From the NCBI RefSeq assembly GCF_011044495.1, contig NZ_CP049143.1, positions 2,728,001 to 2,792,000 on the forward strand: DNA of 64,000 nt. Reading direction: 5' to 3'. The notes beneath the pieces are model-generated. The model searched no databases. It worked only from the letters and a program-made list of their open reading frames with translations, and was not told the origin of the DNA. The stretch is from Roseimicrobium sp. ORNL1. Its GTDB lineage: Bacteria > Verrucomicrobiota > Verrucomicrobiia > Verrucomicrobiales > Verrucomicrobiaceae. Numbering within the stretch: position 1 is the first letter of the stretch; the number at the start of each line of letters is the position of its first letter. The position numbers were made by a program, and so were the translations under genes. Positions 14,791 to 25,090 of this stretch are shown here, in pieces.

Positions 14791-17700
14791 TCACGGCACA
14801 TCCACCGGCACCGTGATAAGAGCGCCGTTCAGCTGGAAGTTCACCGTGGGCGTGGTGCCGTTGAAGTTCAGCGTCTGACCAGCCGGGTTGGGGGAGGGCG
14901 TCGCGGTGTTGTCCACGTCACCCTGCACCTGCACCGCGCCGAGCCCGGCCTGCTCAATCACCACGTGGCTGCCTGCCACCGTGTCGGTGATGAGGTTGCC
15001 GTTGAAGTTATTCACGGTGAGGTCGCCCGCATTGCTGTTCAGGATCACGAGGCCGTTCGTCGTGGCCCGGTTGATGTAGTTGCCATCCAGCGTGGAGAGC
15101 GTGATGCCCGAGCCGGCAGCGCTGTTGTCCGACTGGATACGGATGCCCGAACCCTGGGAGTCGCCGATGGCGTTCCCCGAGATGGCCGCGGTGATGTTGG
15201 CAGCGCCACTGGATTGCAGGGTGATCCCGTCGAAATCGGTGTAGTCAATCACATTGCCGGTGACCGTCGCCGCTACAGCGGCGGAGCCAGAGGCAGAGAT
15301 ATTGATGGAGTCCGAGTCGCCGAGGAAATTATTCTGCACCACGATGGTGGAGTCCATGGTCGTGCTCACATTCACACCACCGGGCCAGACGTACCAGGAT
15401 TGGATCATCGTATTGCCCACCACGTTAAGGTTGTTCACATTCGTGGTCTGGATATAACCCCTTTCGAAGTAGTTCTCCTGCACCGTCAGGTTCAGCGTGC
15501 TCCACTCATTGTCCCGCAGGGCGGTAATGCCCGCGGTGAAAAAGCTGTTCTGCGCGAAGGTGGCGTTGATGGTGCCATCGCCCGACTCCACTTGCGCTCC
15601 CCCAATGATGTTGCCAGTGAAGGTCGCATTGATCGGGCCGCCGGTGGAGTGGAGGTAGGCGCCGCTGATGTCATTGCCGGTGACGGTGGCATTCACCTCG
15701 CCCGGTTGGGAGAAGAAGTTCACCGCGTAGTAGCCAACGCTCGAAATGGTGTTCCCCGTGATGTCCACCGTGATGCCTGTCCCCGAGGAGGTGTTGCCAG
15801 CCTGCACGTTCACGCCCATCTCGTTGATGTTGGCGATGTAGTTGTTGCTCACCGTGGCGGTGATGTTCGCCTCGGATTCCGTCACCAGCGAGATGCCGTT
15901 GAACATGGCGAGGCTGAAGGCGTTGCCATCGATGGTCAGTCCCACCGTCGCGGAGTCGGATGCCTCCACCAGGAGTGCGTCACCTCCCCAGGATTCAACC
16001 TGGTTGCGAGCGATATTTCCTGTGATGCTGCTCATGTCGGTCGCATTCAGGTAGATGCCGTTCCAGCCCGCTTCTTGGATGACGTTTTCCTCAATGATCA
16101 CTCCCACGGAGTTGTTCATCTTTGTTTGTACGAAGATGGCGTGCATGGAGGGGCTGATGATGGTGTTGCCCGAGATGGTGGCTGTGGCCGGCGTGCCATA
16201 CCCCTGGTCGTAGGTAAGGCTCACCGCGTTATCCCAGGATTGCTCAATCAGATTTCCCGTCACCTGCACGTTATGCATGTTCTCTCCGATGATTCCCACC
16301 TCGTAGAGGTAGTTGCCATCCAGGGTGAAGCTGCCTGGGTAGCTGGGCGGACCGTGGCTGGTGTCCACCCACACCCACGGATTGTTGCGCATCACAATAT
16401 TCTTGCCGTAGATGGCATTGCCGCTCACCAGCACATGGCTCACTCCATCGCTGAAGCCGGCGTCGAGATTCATCGCATGGTGGCCGATGTTGCTGAGATG
16501 GTTGCCGGTGATGTTCAGGTTGAAGACACCGCTGCCATAGTTCAGGAAGTTGATGCCGTGCGAGGTCGTGTTCTCAATCACGTTGTCCGCCACCGTCACC
16601 GTCGGGAGTTGGAATGGGTTGGAACCATTGTGCACGATGGTCACGCCGGTGACTGTGCCGCTCATGTAGTTCCCCGAGATGTTTGCCTGCAGGTCGGTGC
16701 CCGATACTTCCATGTACACGCCCTCACGTCCCGTATTCACGAAGCTGTTGCCCGTCGCGGTGACGTTCATGCCGCCCCCGTACGCCGCGATGTAGAGCCA
16801 GGAGAAGCCGGTGAAGGCATTGTCCTTCACGAGGTTGGTGGAATTGCTCATTTGATTGGCGGCCAGGACGCCGGAGTAGCCGCTGCTGCCGCTGGTTGCG
16901 AAGAGATTGCCCTCCACAGTCAGGTTCGTCGCGCTCCAGGCCGTGAGGTAGCTGTTCAGGAAGTGGTTCTGGCGGAAGGTGAGATCCAGGGTGGCATTGT
17001 CATCATACCGTTGGAACCAGACCTCCCCGTTGTTGAAATAGTTCCCCTCGAAGGTGGCGTCGATGTGTGCGCCTTCTGGATCTGCAAACGCATGGAAGCC
17101 GTAGGTGTGGTCCAGGTAGTTGTTCCCCGTGATGGTCGCGTGGACTGAGCCGCCATTGGCGCCATCCAGGAAGGTGCCGTAGTAGAAGGATCGCTGGATG
17201 AGGTTCCCCGTGAGCGTGGCGGTGAGGACTTCTCCCTCGCTGTAGAGGTGAACACCGTGATTCGCAGAGTCCAGGATGGCATTCCCCGAGAGAGTGAGCG
17301 TCATGCCCGTGCCTGGTGTGGTGTTTTCCACGCGCGCCTGGATGCCAGTGTTGCCCGCATGGGAAATGTAGTTGTTGCTCACTGTCGCCGTGAGATTTGC
17401 CATGTCCCGCGAGAGGAGGGAGATGCCATTCACCCCTGCGTCCACCATGGCGTTGCCATCCAGGGTGACCTGCATGGTTGAGTTATCCAGCGCTTCCACG
17501 CGAATGCCGTCCACGGCAGGTGCCTGGATGTTGTTCCCCACGACCGTCGCGGTGATGCCATTCACCCAGGTGTTGGAGTTCACCACGATGCCTGAACTGC
17601 CAACATCCTGAATCACATTGTCACTGATGGTGGCCTGCATCACGCCATCCGACTCTGCGCGGACGATGATGCCATGACCGGCTGCGCCGACAATGGCATT

Positions 17701-20700
17701 GCCACTGATGGTGGCCTCCAGCGGAATGAAGTCCGTGGTCTTGAAGACATCAATGCCCGCGCCCCCGGCATTGCTGATGTAGTTGCCGGAGATCGTGAGC
17801 GCGGATCCCGAGTCATGCATGAAGAGGATGCCCGTTTCCGGTGCGTTCTCGATCACATTGCCCGTGACCAGGTAGGTGGCCATGCCGTGACCTTCGATGC
17901 CGCCGTTGGAAATGTAGTTGTCCTTCACCGTGATGGTGGCCATGATGGGCAGCATGGAGCTCGGGAAGGCGGCAACCCGGATGATGCTGTCATAGATGCC
18001 ATTTCCACTCACCAGGACGTCTGATGGGCCGCCCAATGAGGTCACCTGCACGGCATCGCCGCCGGCCCCGCTCACATGATTGCCGGCGATGGTGGCATTC
18101 AGGTAGCCATCCCACCCATTCTGGGCGTAGATGCCGTGGGAGGTCGTATTCTGAATCACATTGTCCGTCACCATGGCGGTGATGCCTGCGGCTGGGTCGC
18201 CGCTCCAGACCCAGATGGACAGGCCCGTGGCGGTGTTCAGCGCGGCATTGCCGGAAACTGTCGCCGCGATGGAGCCGAGTCCATCCGAATACAGCGAGAT
18301 GGCATCACCGGTCACATCGGAAATGTAGTTGCCCGTCACCGTGGCCGTCAGGGTGCCATCGTGCGAGGTGAGATTGATGCCGGAGTCCGTGTCTGCTCCG
18401 GTAATGGCATTCCCCTGCACCACGACGGTGGCATCATTGGAGGTATGCACATTCAGCGCTGCCAGCCACAGGGGCGTGTTCTGCAGGGCATTGTTGGTCA
18501 CCGTCATAGACGTGATGTCCGTGGCCTCGATGAAGCCATTGTCGAAGGTGTTGCCCTCCACCGTCACGTCCAGCGAGCCATAGGGCGCGTTTCCGACGGC
18601 AGAGATGCCTTCATCCTCGAAGAGATTGCCGGTGAGGGTGATGTCCATCTCCGCATCGGACCCGTTTTCCATGCGCACATGGTAGGCGGCATTGTCGTGG
18701 AAGTAGTTGGCATGCAGCGTGACTTCCAGGAGCCCGAACGCGTCCGCATAAATGCCGGCGCCATATACGCCGGAGCCACTGACCGTGTTCCCCTCCACCG
18801 TGGCGCGGATGCCGGTGCCCGGCACATTCTGGGTCCGCAGCCACAGGCCACTCAGGCCGGAGTCCGTGATCGCATTCCCCGTGATCTGCGCGTCCAGCAT
18901 GGCGTCATCAATAGTCTGCACGTTGATGCCGTAGCCGCTTGCGGCGTGCACTGCATTCCCTGAAACCTGCGCCTGCATCTGCGTGAAGATTTCTCCGGTG
19001 ATCTTGATGCCGTCTCCCGCGGCGCTGTTGATCACGTTATTCTGAATCAGCACATTCGAAGTCGTGACCGTGCTGCCCTTCACCGTGATGCCGGTGCCGA
19101 CGGGGGAGTTCAGCGTGTTCCCCACGATTTCCACCTGGTCGTAATTCTCCGCCAGGATGGTGCCGCCATTAAACACATAACCGAACACACCGAAGTACGT
19201 GCCGCCATTCGGAGCCTGCAAGCCCAGCGGGCCGAGGATGGTGGGGATGTGGCCCGTCATATATGCCGAGGTCCCTCCGGGGATGGCCATGTGGCTGCCG
19301 ATGTATCTCACACCGCCGCCGCCGGGCACCGTAGCGCCGGTCGTATAATCTACACCGCCCTGCGTATACACATTCCAGATGCGGCTCGTCGCCACTGAAT
19401 TCGCCACGGCGATGTCCGTGCCCGCCTGGATGGTATCCACCGGCTGCTCCGCGGTGCCCGTGCCCGTGGTGCTGCCTTCGGCAATGCCCGTGGTCGTGGC
19501 AGTGCCGTTGTTTACAAAGATCACGTCATCCGCCAGCACGAGCTGCTGCGGTGATTGGGAGACCACCTTCGTCACGCGCTTCACGGAGGTGCTGACATCC
19601 GTCTTCTGCTCCGCTTCATTGCCCACCTTGATGGCTGTATTCTGCCTGCGCACCGGCTCCACCAGGCGCTCGGCGAGGTGACGACGACGCGGGGTGAAGG
19701 CCGCACCCACACGGTCCCAGAAGCCCTTGCCATCACCCAGGTCACCCATTTCAAAGGGGATTTCCAGGCGCATGCCATACAGCCAGTCGCTGCCCACGAA
19801 GCGCTCGTCTTCATACCACGTCGCATTCAGCACCACGGCGGGCACCGGCCGCACTTCCAGCCCGGCCTTCCAACCCTCCACATTCCCCGAGCCGCCGGTC
19901 TGCGGGCCAAAGGGCTGGTTATCGAAACTGAAATAACCCCCGATAAGGAACACATCCATCCAGCGGTCCAGTCCCGGCACCAGTACGGAGGCCTGCACAT
20001 CCCAGCCCTCCATGCCTTCTTCATACAGGCGGAAGAGCTGCTCAATCGTCGTCGTGCTCGTGGTGGTGGTCGTGAGCGTGGTGTACTGCAGGTCCTGCGC
20101 GAGTGTATTCCCCACTGCATAGGGCGCGCCCGCGGTCACCTGCTGGCTCGTGCTGCTGCTCGTGGTCTGGTAGCTGTACTTCTGGCGCTGCTCATACGCG
20201 AGCTGCTTGTCCGTCAGCGGGACATAGTAGTTCCCGCGAATCTCAAGGTACCGCGTGCCCACTTCCGCGCCCACACCGAGCTGCCAGAACTGGTTGTCGA
20301 ACTGCGTGTCCAGCATATCCACGAAGACATTCGCGCCGATGTACGCGCCCTCCTCGAAGAAACCCGCTTGGTGGCCGTCGTGCTTTGTCACCGCGCTCAC
20401 ACTCTGCGTGGTGAAGTAATGCCGCCATCCCAGGCCCAGGCTCGCTGCCACCTCGCCCTGCTCACCCCAGGAGCTGTAGGGCTCGATGAAAAGCACATCC
20501 CCACTGAGCAGGCCATCCCGCCCCACGGTGCTGATGACTGGTACCACGAGAAACACATTGCCCTCCGTGTAATCCTCCGTCGTCTTCACCCCACCGCCGA
20601 AGATGCCCGGCAGGCTCCACTGATCATGAATCGTCACCGCCTTCGCGGACTTCTCACCTGTGAGTGTCTCCGGTCCTGCCATGACACTGAGCATGCCGGA

Positions 20701-20796
20701 GCAGCACCACAAAAGGGCGACCAACAGCAGTGCGGCAGGGGAGGAAAGGAGATGTCGGATAGTGAACTTCCTGACAGGGGGTATTGTATTTTTCAT
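14791..20796 (-). CDS. Inverse-autotransporter-like surface protein with a giant beta-helix passenger
   Basis: This 2001-residue protein starts with a signal peptide ending near VMAGPE. Residues ~60-390 look like an inverse autotransporter (intimin/invasin-type) beta-barrel: GANVFVDMLDTQFDN, QLGVGAEVGTRYLEIRGNYY, a tyrosine- and tryptophan-rich strand pattern, then RRRHLAERLVEPVRRQNTAI at the barrel-passenger junction. From ~560 to ~1950 the protein is a long series of beta-helix coils with recurring GNxI, TATVSGN and SGI motifs. Intimin-like proteins normally export Ig-like domains, so a helix of roughly 1400 residues is unusual. No LysM or transmembrane anchor is seen besides the barrel. 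An adhesin or surface fibre is the likeliest role. A strong terminator follows. Confidence 0.87.
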   Translation of the reverse strand: MKNTIPPVRKFTIRHLLSSPAALLLVALLWCCSGMLSVMAGPETLTGEKSAKAVTIHDQWSLPGIFGGGVKTTEDYTEGNVFLVVPVISTVGRDGLLSGDVLFIEPYSSWGEQGEVAASLGLGWRHYFTTQSVSAVTKHDGHQAGFFEEGAYIGANVFVDMLDTQFDNQFWQLGVGAEVGTRYLEIRGNYYVPLTDKQLAYEQRQKYSYQTTSSSTSQQVTAGAPYAVGNTLAQDLQYTTLTTTTTSTTTIEQLFRLYEEGMEGWDVQASVLVPGLDRWMDVFLIGGYFSFDNQPFGPQTGGSGNVEGWKAGLEVRPVPAVVLNATWYEDERFVGSDWLYGMRLEIPFEMGDLGDGKGFWDRVGAAFTPRRRHLAERLVEPVRRQNTAIKVGNEAEQKTDVSTSVKRVTKVVSQSPQQLVLADDVIFVNNGTATTTGIAEGSTTGTGTAEQPVDTIQAGTDIAVANSVATSRIWNVYTQGGVDYTTGATVPGGGGVRYIGSHMAIPGGTSAYMTGHIPTILGPLGLQAPNGGTYFGVFGYVFNGGTILAENYDQVEIVGNTLNSPVGTGITVKGSTVTTSNVLIQNNVINSAAGDGIKITGEIFTQMQAQVSGNAVHAASGYGINVQTIDDAMLDAQITGNAITDSGLSGLWLRTQNVPGTGIRATVEGNTVSGSGVYGAGIYADAFGLLEVTLHANYFHDNAAYHVRMENGSDAEMDITLTGNLFEDEGISAVGNAPYGSLDVTVEGNTFDNGFIEATDITSMTVTNNALQNTPLWLAALNVHTSNDATVVVQGNAITGADTDSGINLTSHDGTLTATVTGNYISDVTGDAISLYSDGLGSIAATVSGNAALNTATGLSIWVWSGDPAAGITAMVTDNVIQNTTSHGIYAQNGWDGYLNATIAGNHVSGAGGDAVQVTSLGGPSDVLVSGNGIYDSIIRVAAFPSSMLPIMATITVKDNYISNGGIEGHGMATYLVTGNVIENAPETGILFMHDSGSALTISGNYISNAGGAGIDVFKTTDFIPLEATISGNAIVGAAGHGIIVRAESDGVMQATISDNVIQDVGSSGIVVNSNTWVNGITATVVGNNIQAPAVDGIRVEALDNSTMQVTLDGNAMVDAGVNGISLLSRDMANLTATVSNNYISHAGNTGIQARVENTTPGTGMTLTLSGNAILDSANHGVHLYSEGEVLTATLTGNLIQRSFYYGTFLDGANGGSVHATITGNNYLDHTYGFHAFADPEGAHIDATFEGNYFNNGEVWFQRYDDNATLDLTFRQNHFLNSYLTAWSATNLTVEGNLFATSGSSGYSGVLAANQMSNSTNLVKDNAFTGFSWLYIAAYGGGMNVTATGNSFVNTGREGVYMEVSGTDLQANISGNYMSGTVTGVTIVHNGSNPFQLPTVTVADNVIENTTSHGINFLNYGSGVFNLNITGNHLSNIGHHAMNLDAGFSDGVSHVLVSGNAIYGKNIVMRNNPWVWVDTSHGPPSYPGSFTLDGNYLYEVGIIGENMHNVQVTGNLIEQSWDNAVSLTYDQGYGTPATATISGNTIISPSMHAIFVQTKMNNSVGVIIEENVIQEAGWNGIYLNATDMSSITGNIARNQVESWGGDALLVEASDSATVGLTIDGNAFSLAMFNGISLVTESEANITATVSNNYIANINEMGVNVQAGNTSSGTGITVDITGNTISSVGYYAVNFFSQPGEVNATVTGNDISGAYLHSTGGPINATFTGNIIGGAQVESGDGTINATFAQNSFFTAGITALRDNEWSTLNLTVQENYFERGYIQTTNVNNLNVVGNTMIQSWYVWPGGVNVSTTMDSTIVVQNNFLGDSDSINISASGSAAVAATVTGNVIDYTDFDGITLQSSGAANITAAISGNAIGDSQGSGIRIQSDNSAAGSGITLSTLDGNYINRATTNGLVILNSNAGDLTVNNFNGNLITDTVAGSHVVIEQAGLGAVQVQGDVDNTATPSPNPAGQTLNFNGTTPTVNFQLNGALITVPVDVP

Positions 20797-21191
20797 GGGG
20801 GCTTTGGGAGGAAACCGCCGCCGTGATAACGCAAAGCCCGCTATGCGCGCAAATAAATCCGTCGCGCCACGCCAACTTGAATGAAGGTAAACACTTCTCT
20901 GAAAATCGGTTCACCAATGGATCCGGCGATTGCTGCAGAGGTGACAAAAGCGTCATCAGACGTTGCATCAATATCGCTGTGATATGTGGCGGGTATAAAT
21001 GTGGTGCTGAATATGGCTGCGAAACACCTGTGACGCCCTGGCAGGAAACGCGGTGGTTTCAGGCCAGCGGGTGAAGGAGTGGAAACCTGAGGTGCTGTCG
21101 CCGGTATTTCTTTGTTTAAGAAAGGACGACTGGAGCACTATGACCGCTCTCGGCTGCACCTACGTGGAAGGCATTCTATAAAAAAGAGGCG

Positions 21192-21319
21192 CGTCTCGTG
21201 ATGCGTCCGGCGCCAAACTGGCCAGGAGCTTTCATGAACACGCACTCCAAGGCGCTTCGCGCAAGGTGGTGCGACCCAGAGTCGTGTCCGACCGTGAGAG
21301 GTGCTCAAGTCACGAGACC
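21192..21319. repeat. Family A palindromic element, copy A1
   Basis: The left end is CGTCTCGTGA (21192-21201) and the right end is TCACGAGAC (21310-21318), an inverted terminal match. Inside lies the family core CACTCCAAGGCGCTTCGCGC followed by AAGGTGG. The whole element is about 128 bp. Confidence 0.75.
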
Positions 21320-21370
21320 TTTCTAATATGCTTTATCTCTATGCGGGCCTGACACACATGGGCTCGCGGT

Positions 21371-21436
21371 CTCCTGTTAGCCATTACCCTTCACGAACGA
21401 GTGGCCATGCTCTATTCGTGACAGGAGCTTTTTATT
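21371..21436 (+). terminator. Possible terminator-like hairpin
   Basis: CTCCTGT at 21371 pairs with ACAGGAG ending at 21427, with a second inner stem CACGAA/TTCGTG, followed by CTTTTTATT. It is oriented for plus-strand transcription although no plus-strand gene ends here, so its role is uncertain. Confidence 0.35.
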
Positions 21437-21453
21437 CGGAAGCCGCTTCAGGC

Positions 21454-22842
21454 TTATTTCTTCTTTGCGTCAGCAGGCTTTGCGTTGTTCTTTTGTGGCT
21501 GTTGCTGCGGCTGCGGCTGAGACTCGGTTTTTGCCCCTGCCGGTGCTTCTGCCGCCTTTGTTGCACCAGCCGCCTCCTTCTCCACCTTCGTCAGCGCTTC
21601 GTGCATGATGACCTCGCGCTCTGCGGGCGTTGCGGTGGTGAGCTTTTCACGATTCCTCCGCATCTCCTCCATGAATTGATGGCGCTGCTCCTCGCTGAGC
21701 GCCTCGAAGCGTTGGCGGGAGGCATCCGTCGAAGTCACTGTGCCGGATGCTGGTGCTGGTGCTGGTGCTGGTGCTGGTGCTGGTGCATCCGGCACCGCGT
21801 TGGCATCACGAGCCACCGTCGGCTGCGTAGGGGGCAGCGTGGGAAGTGAGGGGAGGGGAGTCCTGCCGGCATTCTCCAGCGCCGGGGCCGGGGCCGGGGC
21901 CGGGGCTGGCACGGGCATCGGCATGGGTAGGGTTGGCGAGGAGATGTTGTTGCTGTTGCTACTGGGGTTATTGGCAAGGTTGCGTGCCTCATCAGCCGCT
22001 GCGCGTTGCGCGTGCTCCATGACCTGCTTCACCATGGCCTGACGATCCTCGGGACTCGCGTTGGCAAATTCGTTCTGCCGTTCGCGGAGCTCCTGTACGA
22101 ATCGCGCTCGAGCCGCCGGAGGCAGGGAGGTGAACCCTGTGTGCTCGTCCTTTGGAGGGGCCGCTGCTGCCGGCGTTGGGACGGGAGCGGTGATATTCGC
22201 ATTCGCATTCGGCGCGGGACTACCGGCTGCCCGTTCTGCGTTTGCGGTCTCCATCTGTACCACACGCTCCAGTATTTCCCTGAAGATGACAGCCTGCTGT
22301 TCCGGCGTGGATTTGGAGAGTTCGTCAGAGCGACCCCGCAGCTCAGTCATGTAGCGCTGCCGGCCCGCCTGCGAGAGTGACGCGAGTTTCTGGCGCTCCT
22401 CTTCCGTAGGAGGCGTCACCTGGTGGTTTCTGGGTAAACTGGGAATACGCGGCGCCATGCCGCCACGTTTGGCGAGAGTGGCATCACCAACATCGCCACC
22501 GGCCGCAGCTCCGGACAATGCCGCGCCAGCGGACCTCATTGCCGCGCGCAGTTGTTGCAGCTCACGCTCCAGCGTCGCCACACGGGCCTCCAGCGAGGCG
22601 ATGCGCTCTGCGTCTGCATATTGTTGTTGTTGCTTTTGCACTGCATCCGCTTGCGTCGACTGGCCCTCATTCTGGCCTGCTTCGTTTGCCAATGTTGCTG
22701 TTGTCGGAGGAGCGAGGGCAGGAGCAGGAACAGACGCAGGAGTTGCAGGCACCGTCGCCTCCTGTGCACGAGACAAGGGCACAGCCAGTACGCCCATGAC
22801 AAGAAGGCAACTGGACAGACAACGTCGGATCTTCATGCCCAC
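21454..22842 (-). CDS. Secreted coiled-coil protein with three helical repeats
   Basis: A signal peptide opens the protein (MKIRRCLSSCLLVMGVLAVP, cleavage near SRAQEA); the ATG at 22836 is an equally good start. Residues ~65-100 form a coiled coil (RIASLEARVATLERELQQLR). Three ~45-residue helical repeats follow near residues 150, 237 and 377, each starting with a SL/ALS segment and containing a basic RxRF-ELRxR block (RARFVQELRERQNEF, RHQFMEEMRRNREKL). They are separated by Pro/Ala-rich linkers, one encoded by a GGTGCT microsatellite. The C-terminus is Lys/Ala/Gln-rich. No family was recognised. The repeats resemble the periplasmic, actin-like heptad helices of scaffold proteins, but that is only a structural impression. 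Confidence 0.75.
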   Translation of the reverse strand: MGMKIRRCLSSCLLVMGVLAVPLSRAQEATVPATPASVPAPALAPPTTATLANEAGQNEGQSTQADAVQKQQQQYADAERIASLEARVATLERELQQLRAAMRSAGAALSGAAAGGDVGDATLAKRGGMAPRIPSLPRNHQVTPPTEEERQKLASLSQAGRQRYMTELRGRSDELSKSTPEQQAVIFREILERVVQMETANAERAAGSPAPNANANITAPVPTPAAAAPPKDEHTGFTSLPPAARARFVQELRERQNEFANASPEDRQAMVKQVMEHAQRAAADEARNLANNPSSNSNNISSPTLPMPMPVPAPAPAPAPALENAGRTPLPSLPTLPPTQPTVARDANAVPDAPAPAPAPAPAPASGTVTSTDASRQRFEALSEEQRHQFMEEMRRNREKLTTATPAEREVIMHEALTKVEKEAAGATKAAEAPAGAKTESQPQPQQQPQKNNAKPADAKKK

Positions 22843-23053
22843 ATGCTACGCGCAGATCCACGGCTTTGTAAATCCAAACACCCACTCATCCCTCAGCCCC
22901 GTCCACCTCCGCAGCACACACTGCTGCCTCCGTCTCAAATCCCACCCGTCGATGCATCCTTCCATCCAACGCGCAACTGAATGAAAGTGTAGGCTCAAGC
23001 CCCTAACTTACTCTTAAGACCAGCGGCCACCTCACGCGCGAAGTTTCAATGTT

Positions 23054-23329
23054 GTGAAAGCCCTTTACGAAATGCCCGACGAATCACCGCAGGATCTCGC
23101 TCACGCGAGGTGGCGGGTGCGTTTTTTCAAGCACCTGGTCGAAGAGCATAGCTGCCACCCCTACCCGCAGCTCAGGGACAGTGTCTGGGCCACTGAAGAC
23201 GCCAGCTATCGCGATCACCTCGCCCGCGCCGAGGCCACCCTCGCCGAGATGGAGTCTCCCCCTCCCACCAACATCATGCTCTTCCCCGGCGCCCCCACTC
23301 AGCAGTACTCGGAAAGCAAGGACCCGTGA
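23054..23329 (+). CDS. Small conserved helical protein, paralogue of the 66-residue protein at 33.4 kb
   Basis: This 91-residue protein may start at the GTG at 23054 or the ATG at 23072. It contains LAHARWRVRFFKHLVEEH and an acidic helix ending RAEATLAEMES. The 66-residue protein at 33398-33598 has the same layout (LEHAQWRVRFARSLLDVH, then RLAAAEEELA), so the pair is a real family, which supports coding status despite the short length. No signal peptide or membrane segment is present. It is divergent from the coiled-coil protein. Function is unknown; a small helical-hairpin DNA- or protein-binding role is possible. Confidence 0.65.
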   Translation: MKALYEMPDESPQDLAHARWRVRFFKHLVEEHSCHPYPQLRDSVWATEDASYRDHLARAEATLAEMESPPPTNIMLFPGAPTQQYSESKDP

Positions 23330-23968
23330 GCGGTGTGACGGTGTGACGGTGAGCGGTGAGCGGTGCGATGGTGGAGTCAGTAGTCAGTAGTCAGGACTGG
23401 CGAACGTGCGTTGCAGAGAGGCGCCCGAAAGAAAGTAGCTACGGCTTCAGCCGTACGTGCCTGTGGGGTGCCAGGCTCCACCCACGTCGAACGTCCCCGG
23501 TCGAAACGTCTCGTGTCTCCACCCTGCCACGTCATGTGGCACGGCCCTTCATCGCACTACCTTGCGCACTCACCGCATAGCCTCAGGTCAAGGAGTGGGA
23601 GCATTCCTGCTCCCATGGAACTCCACCAGGGCCTCATCACTGTGGACGTTTCTCACGATGCCATGACTTCCTCAAGGCGCATGCGCGTCAGGTTAAAGAA
23701 ATCGTGATGAGAGGAACAGGGGTGGCATTGACCCGCACACCCCCAACTCACACGGCCCGCCAGCGCAGGAAGCAACAACTCCCTCCACCGCGGGCCGTGA
23801 TCCATATCAATCACATCAAAACCAACATCAGTACTGGCATAAACGTCATATCACGCCTGGAACGCTCACTGCATCCTCACAAGACATCACCGCAGGACTG
23901 TCCAACGTCTTACGGTTCGTGTCTTGCTCTGCACTTCACGTTACATCCAGGCATCACTACCGCTGCCA
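23330..23968. repeat. Repeat-rich intergenic region (families F, degenerate A, and G)
   Basis: This 639-bp gap starts with GGTGTGACGGTGAGCGGTG-like heptamers of family F (23327-23371). It continues with a degenerate family A half (about 23502-23575, including CGTCTCGTG and CTACCTTGCGCA) and a family G hairpin arm (about 23589-23618, CAAGGAGTGGGAGCATTCC). No coding frame looks convincing. Confidence 0.6.
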
Positions 23969-24775
23969 CTACTTCTTCTTCTGCTGAGTCGAGGTGGAGC
24001 CGCTGGTCGTGTTCGTGCTGGTGCCAGTGCCGGTACCGGTGGCCGGGCCGCTCGTCGCGGAGCCCCCTGTTCCCGTGGAGGTGCCGCCAGTGCCAGCACC
24101 GCCCGTGGCCGTGCCACCGGTAGCGCTGCCGCCGGTAGCCGTGCCGCCTGTCGTGGGTGCATTGATCGTGGCCTTGTTGAAGTTCCTGCCTTCGATCGTG
24201 CTGCCCGTCGTGGTCGAAGTGCCGGCGCCGCCCGTCGTCGTACTCGTTGCCGAGCCACCGGTGCCACTGCTGTTCGCCGTGCCCGCGCCGCCTGTGGCCG
24301 AGCTGGTGCCTGTACCGGTACCACTGGTGGTGCTGTTGGTACTCGTGTTCGTGTTTGTGTTCGTGCGGGTACCCGAGTTCGTGCTGGGCGCCTTCGTCGG
24401 ATTCGAGGAGGTTCCAGGGTCACGCTTGGTCGTGGTATTCGCGTCCGTCGAGGGCGTGCGCTTCTCCTGGCCGGGAATTACACCTCCCTGGCCGGGTGGG
24501 GGATTCGTGCTGCGACCCGGTGCCAGATCGCGCGCGCTGTTGTTATTCGTATCGCTGCTGTTCGGCGTATCGGGTTTCTGCGTGCGGCTCTCCTGCTCAC
24601 GACCCGGTGTCGTGGAGCGTGTGGAGCCGCTGCTGCGCGAGCCCGAGCCCGACGTCGTGCCCGAACCTGATGTGGAGCCACCGGAACTGCCGCCAGTGGA
24701 CCCACTCTGACCGCTCACAGGAAGAGACAAGCTCAAACCAGCAAGCACCAAAAGGAGTGTAGGATGGATTTTCAT
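23969..24775 (-). CDS. Secreted low-complexity Gly/Ser/Thr-rich protein
   Basis: A signal peptide (MKIHPTLLLVLAGLSLSLPV, cleavage near SGQSGS) precedes about 245 residues composed almost entirely of Gly, Ser, Thr, Ala and Asn. Patterns such as GTATGGSATGG recur, and there is one charged segment near residues 60-120. No cysteines or folded-domain motifs are visible. Several other frames stay open only because of the repetitive GC-rich DNA; the signal peptide selects this one. It may be a structural or matrix protein or a flexible spacer, but nothing in the sequence decides this. Confidence 0.65.
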   Translation of the reverse strand: MKIHPTLLLVLAGLSLSLPVSGQSGSTGGSSGGSTSGSGTTSGSGSRSSGSTRSTTPGREQESRTQKPDTPNSSDTNNNSARDLAPGRSTNPPPGQGGVIPGQEKRTPSTDANTTTKRDPGTSSNPTKAPSTNSGTRTNTNTNTSTNSTTSGTGTGTSSATGGAGTANSSGTGGSATSTTTGGAGTSTTTGSTIEGRNFNKATINAPTTGGTATGGSATGGTATGGAGTGGTSTGTGGSATSGPATGTGTGTSTNTTSGSTSTQQKKK

Positions 24776-25090
24776 ATCCCTCGATCATCGCGTGCGTCCA
24801 CCAGCCTGAGCGCAATTGCAGACAATCAAATGCAACTTCCCTCCCATCGTGCGCAGTGCTCGATATCTTCGCGGCATTTTGCAAGGTCATGCCCCCTCTC
24901 ACCTGCCGCGAACCTGTCTCCTGATATAACTGGATACACCAGCATTCTCACTCTCATCCCGGCACCATGGTACAGGATGGGATTGCCCGAAGGGCCTTCG
25001 TCCACCACTTCTGCGCCTCTCCACCTGCAGGGCCTGACGTTCCACCTACGAAGGCGTGAAAGTTCCTGGCAGGAGACATCAGGCCTGGTT
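24776..25090. other. Intergenic region with a family D element
   Basis: This 315-bp gap holds the upstream region of the low-complexity protein and a family D copy at 24981-25047 (CCGAAGGGCCTTCGTCCACC and GGCCTGACGTTCCACC). No gene was recognised. Confidence 0.6.

Larger units (their letters stand above)
20797..21453. other. Gene-free 657-bp region
   Basis: This region separates two minus-strand genes and must hold the promoter of the autotransporter at its left end. It contains a family A element (21192-21319) and a two-part hairpin at about 21371-21427 followed by CTTTTTATT. No convincing coding frame is present. Confidence 0.6.

Noticed and set aside
14578-17148. Long plus-strand frame opposite the beta-helix passenger
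   Set aside because: The minus-strand frame carries a signal peptide, barrel and regular helix repeats. The plus-strand product is His/Val/Ala-rich, as expected for a shadow.
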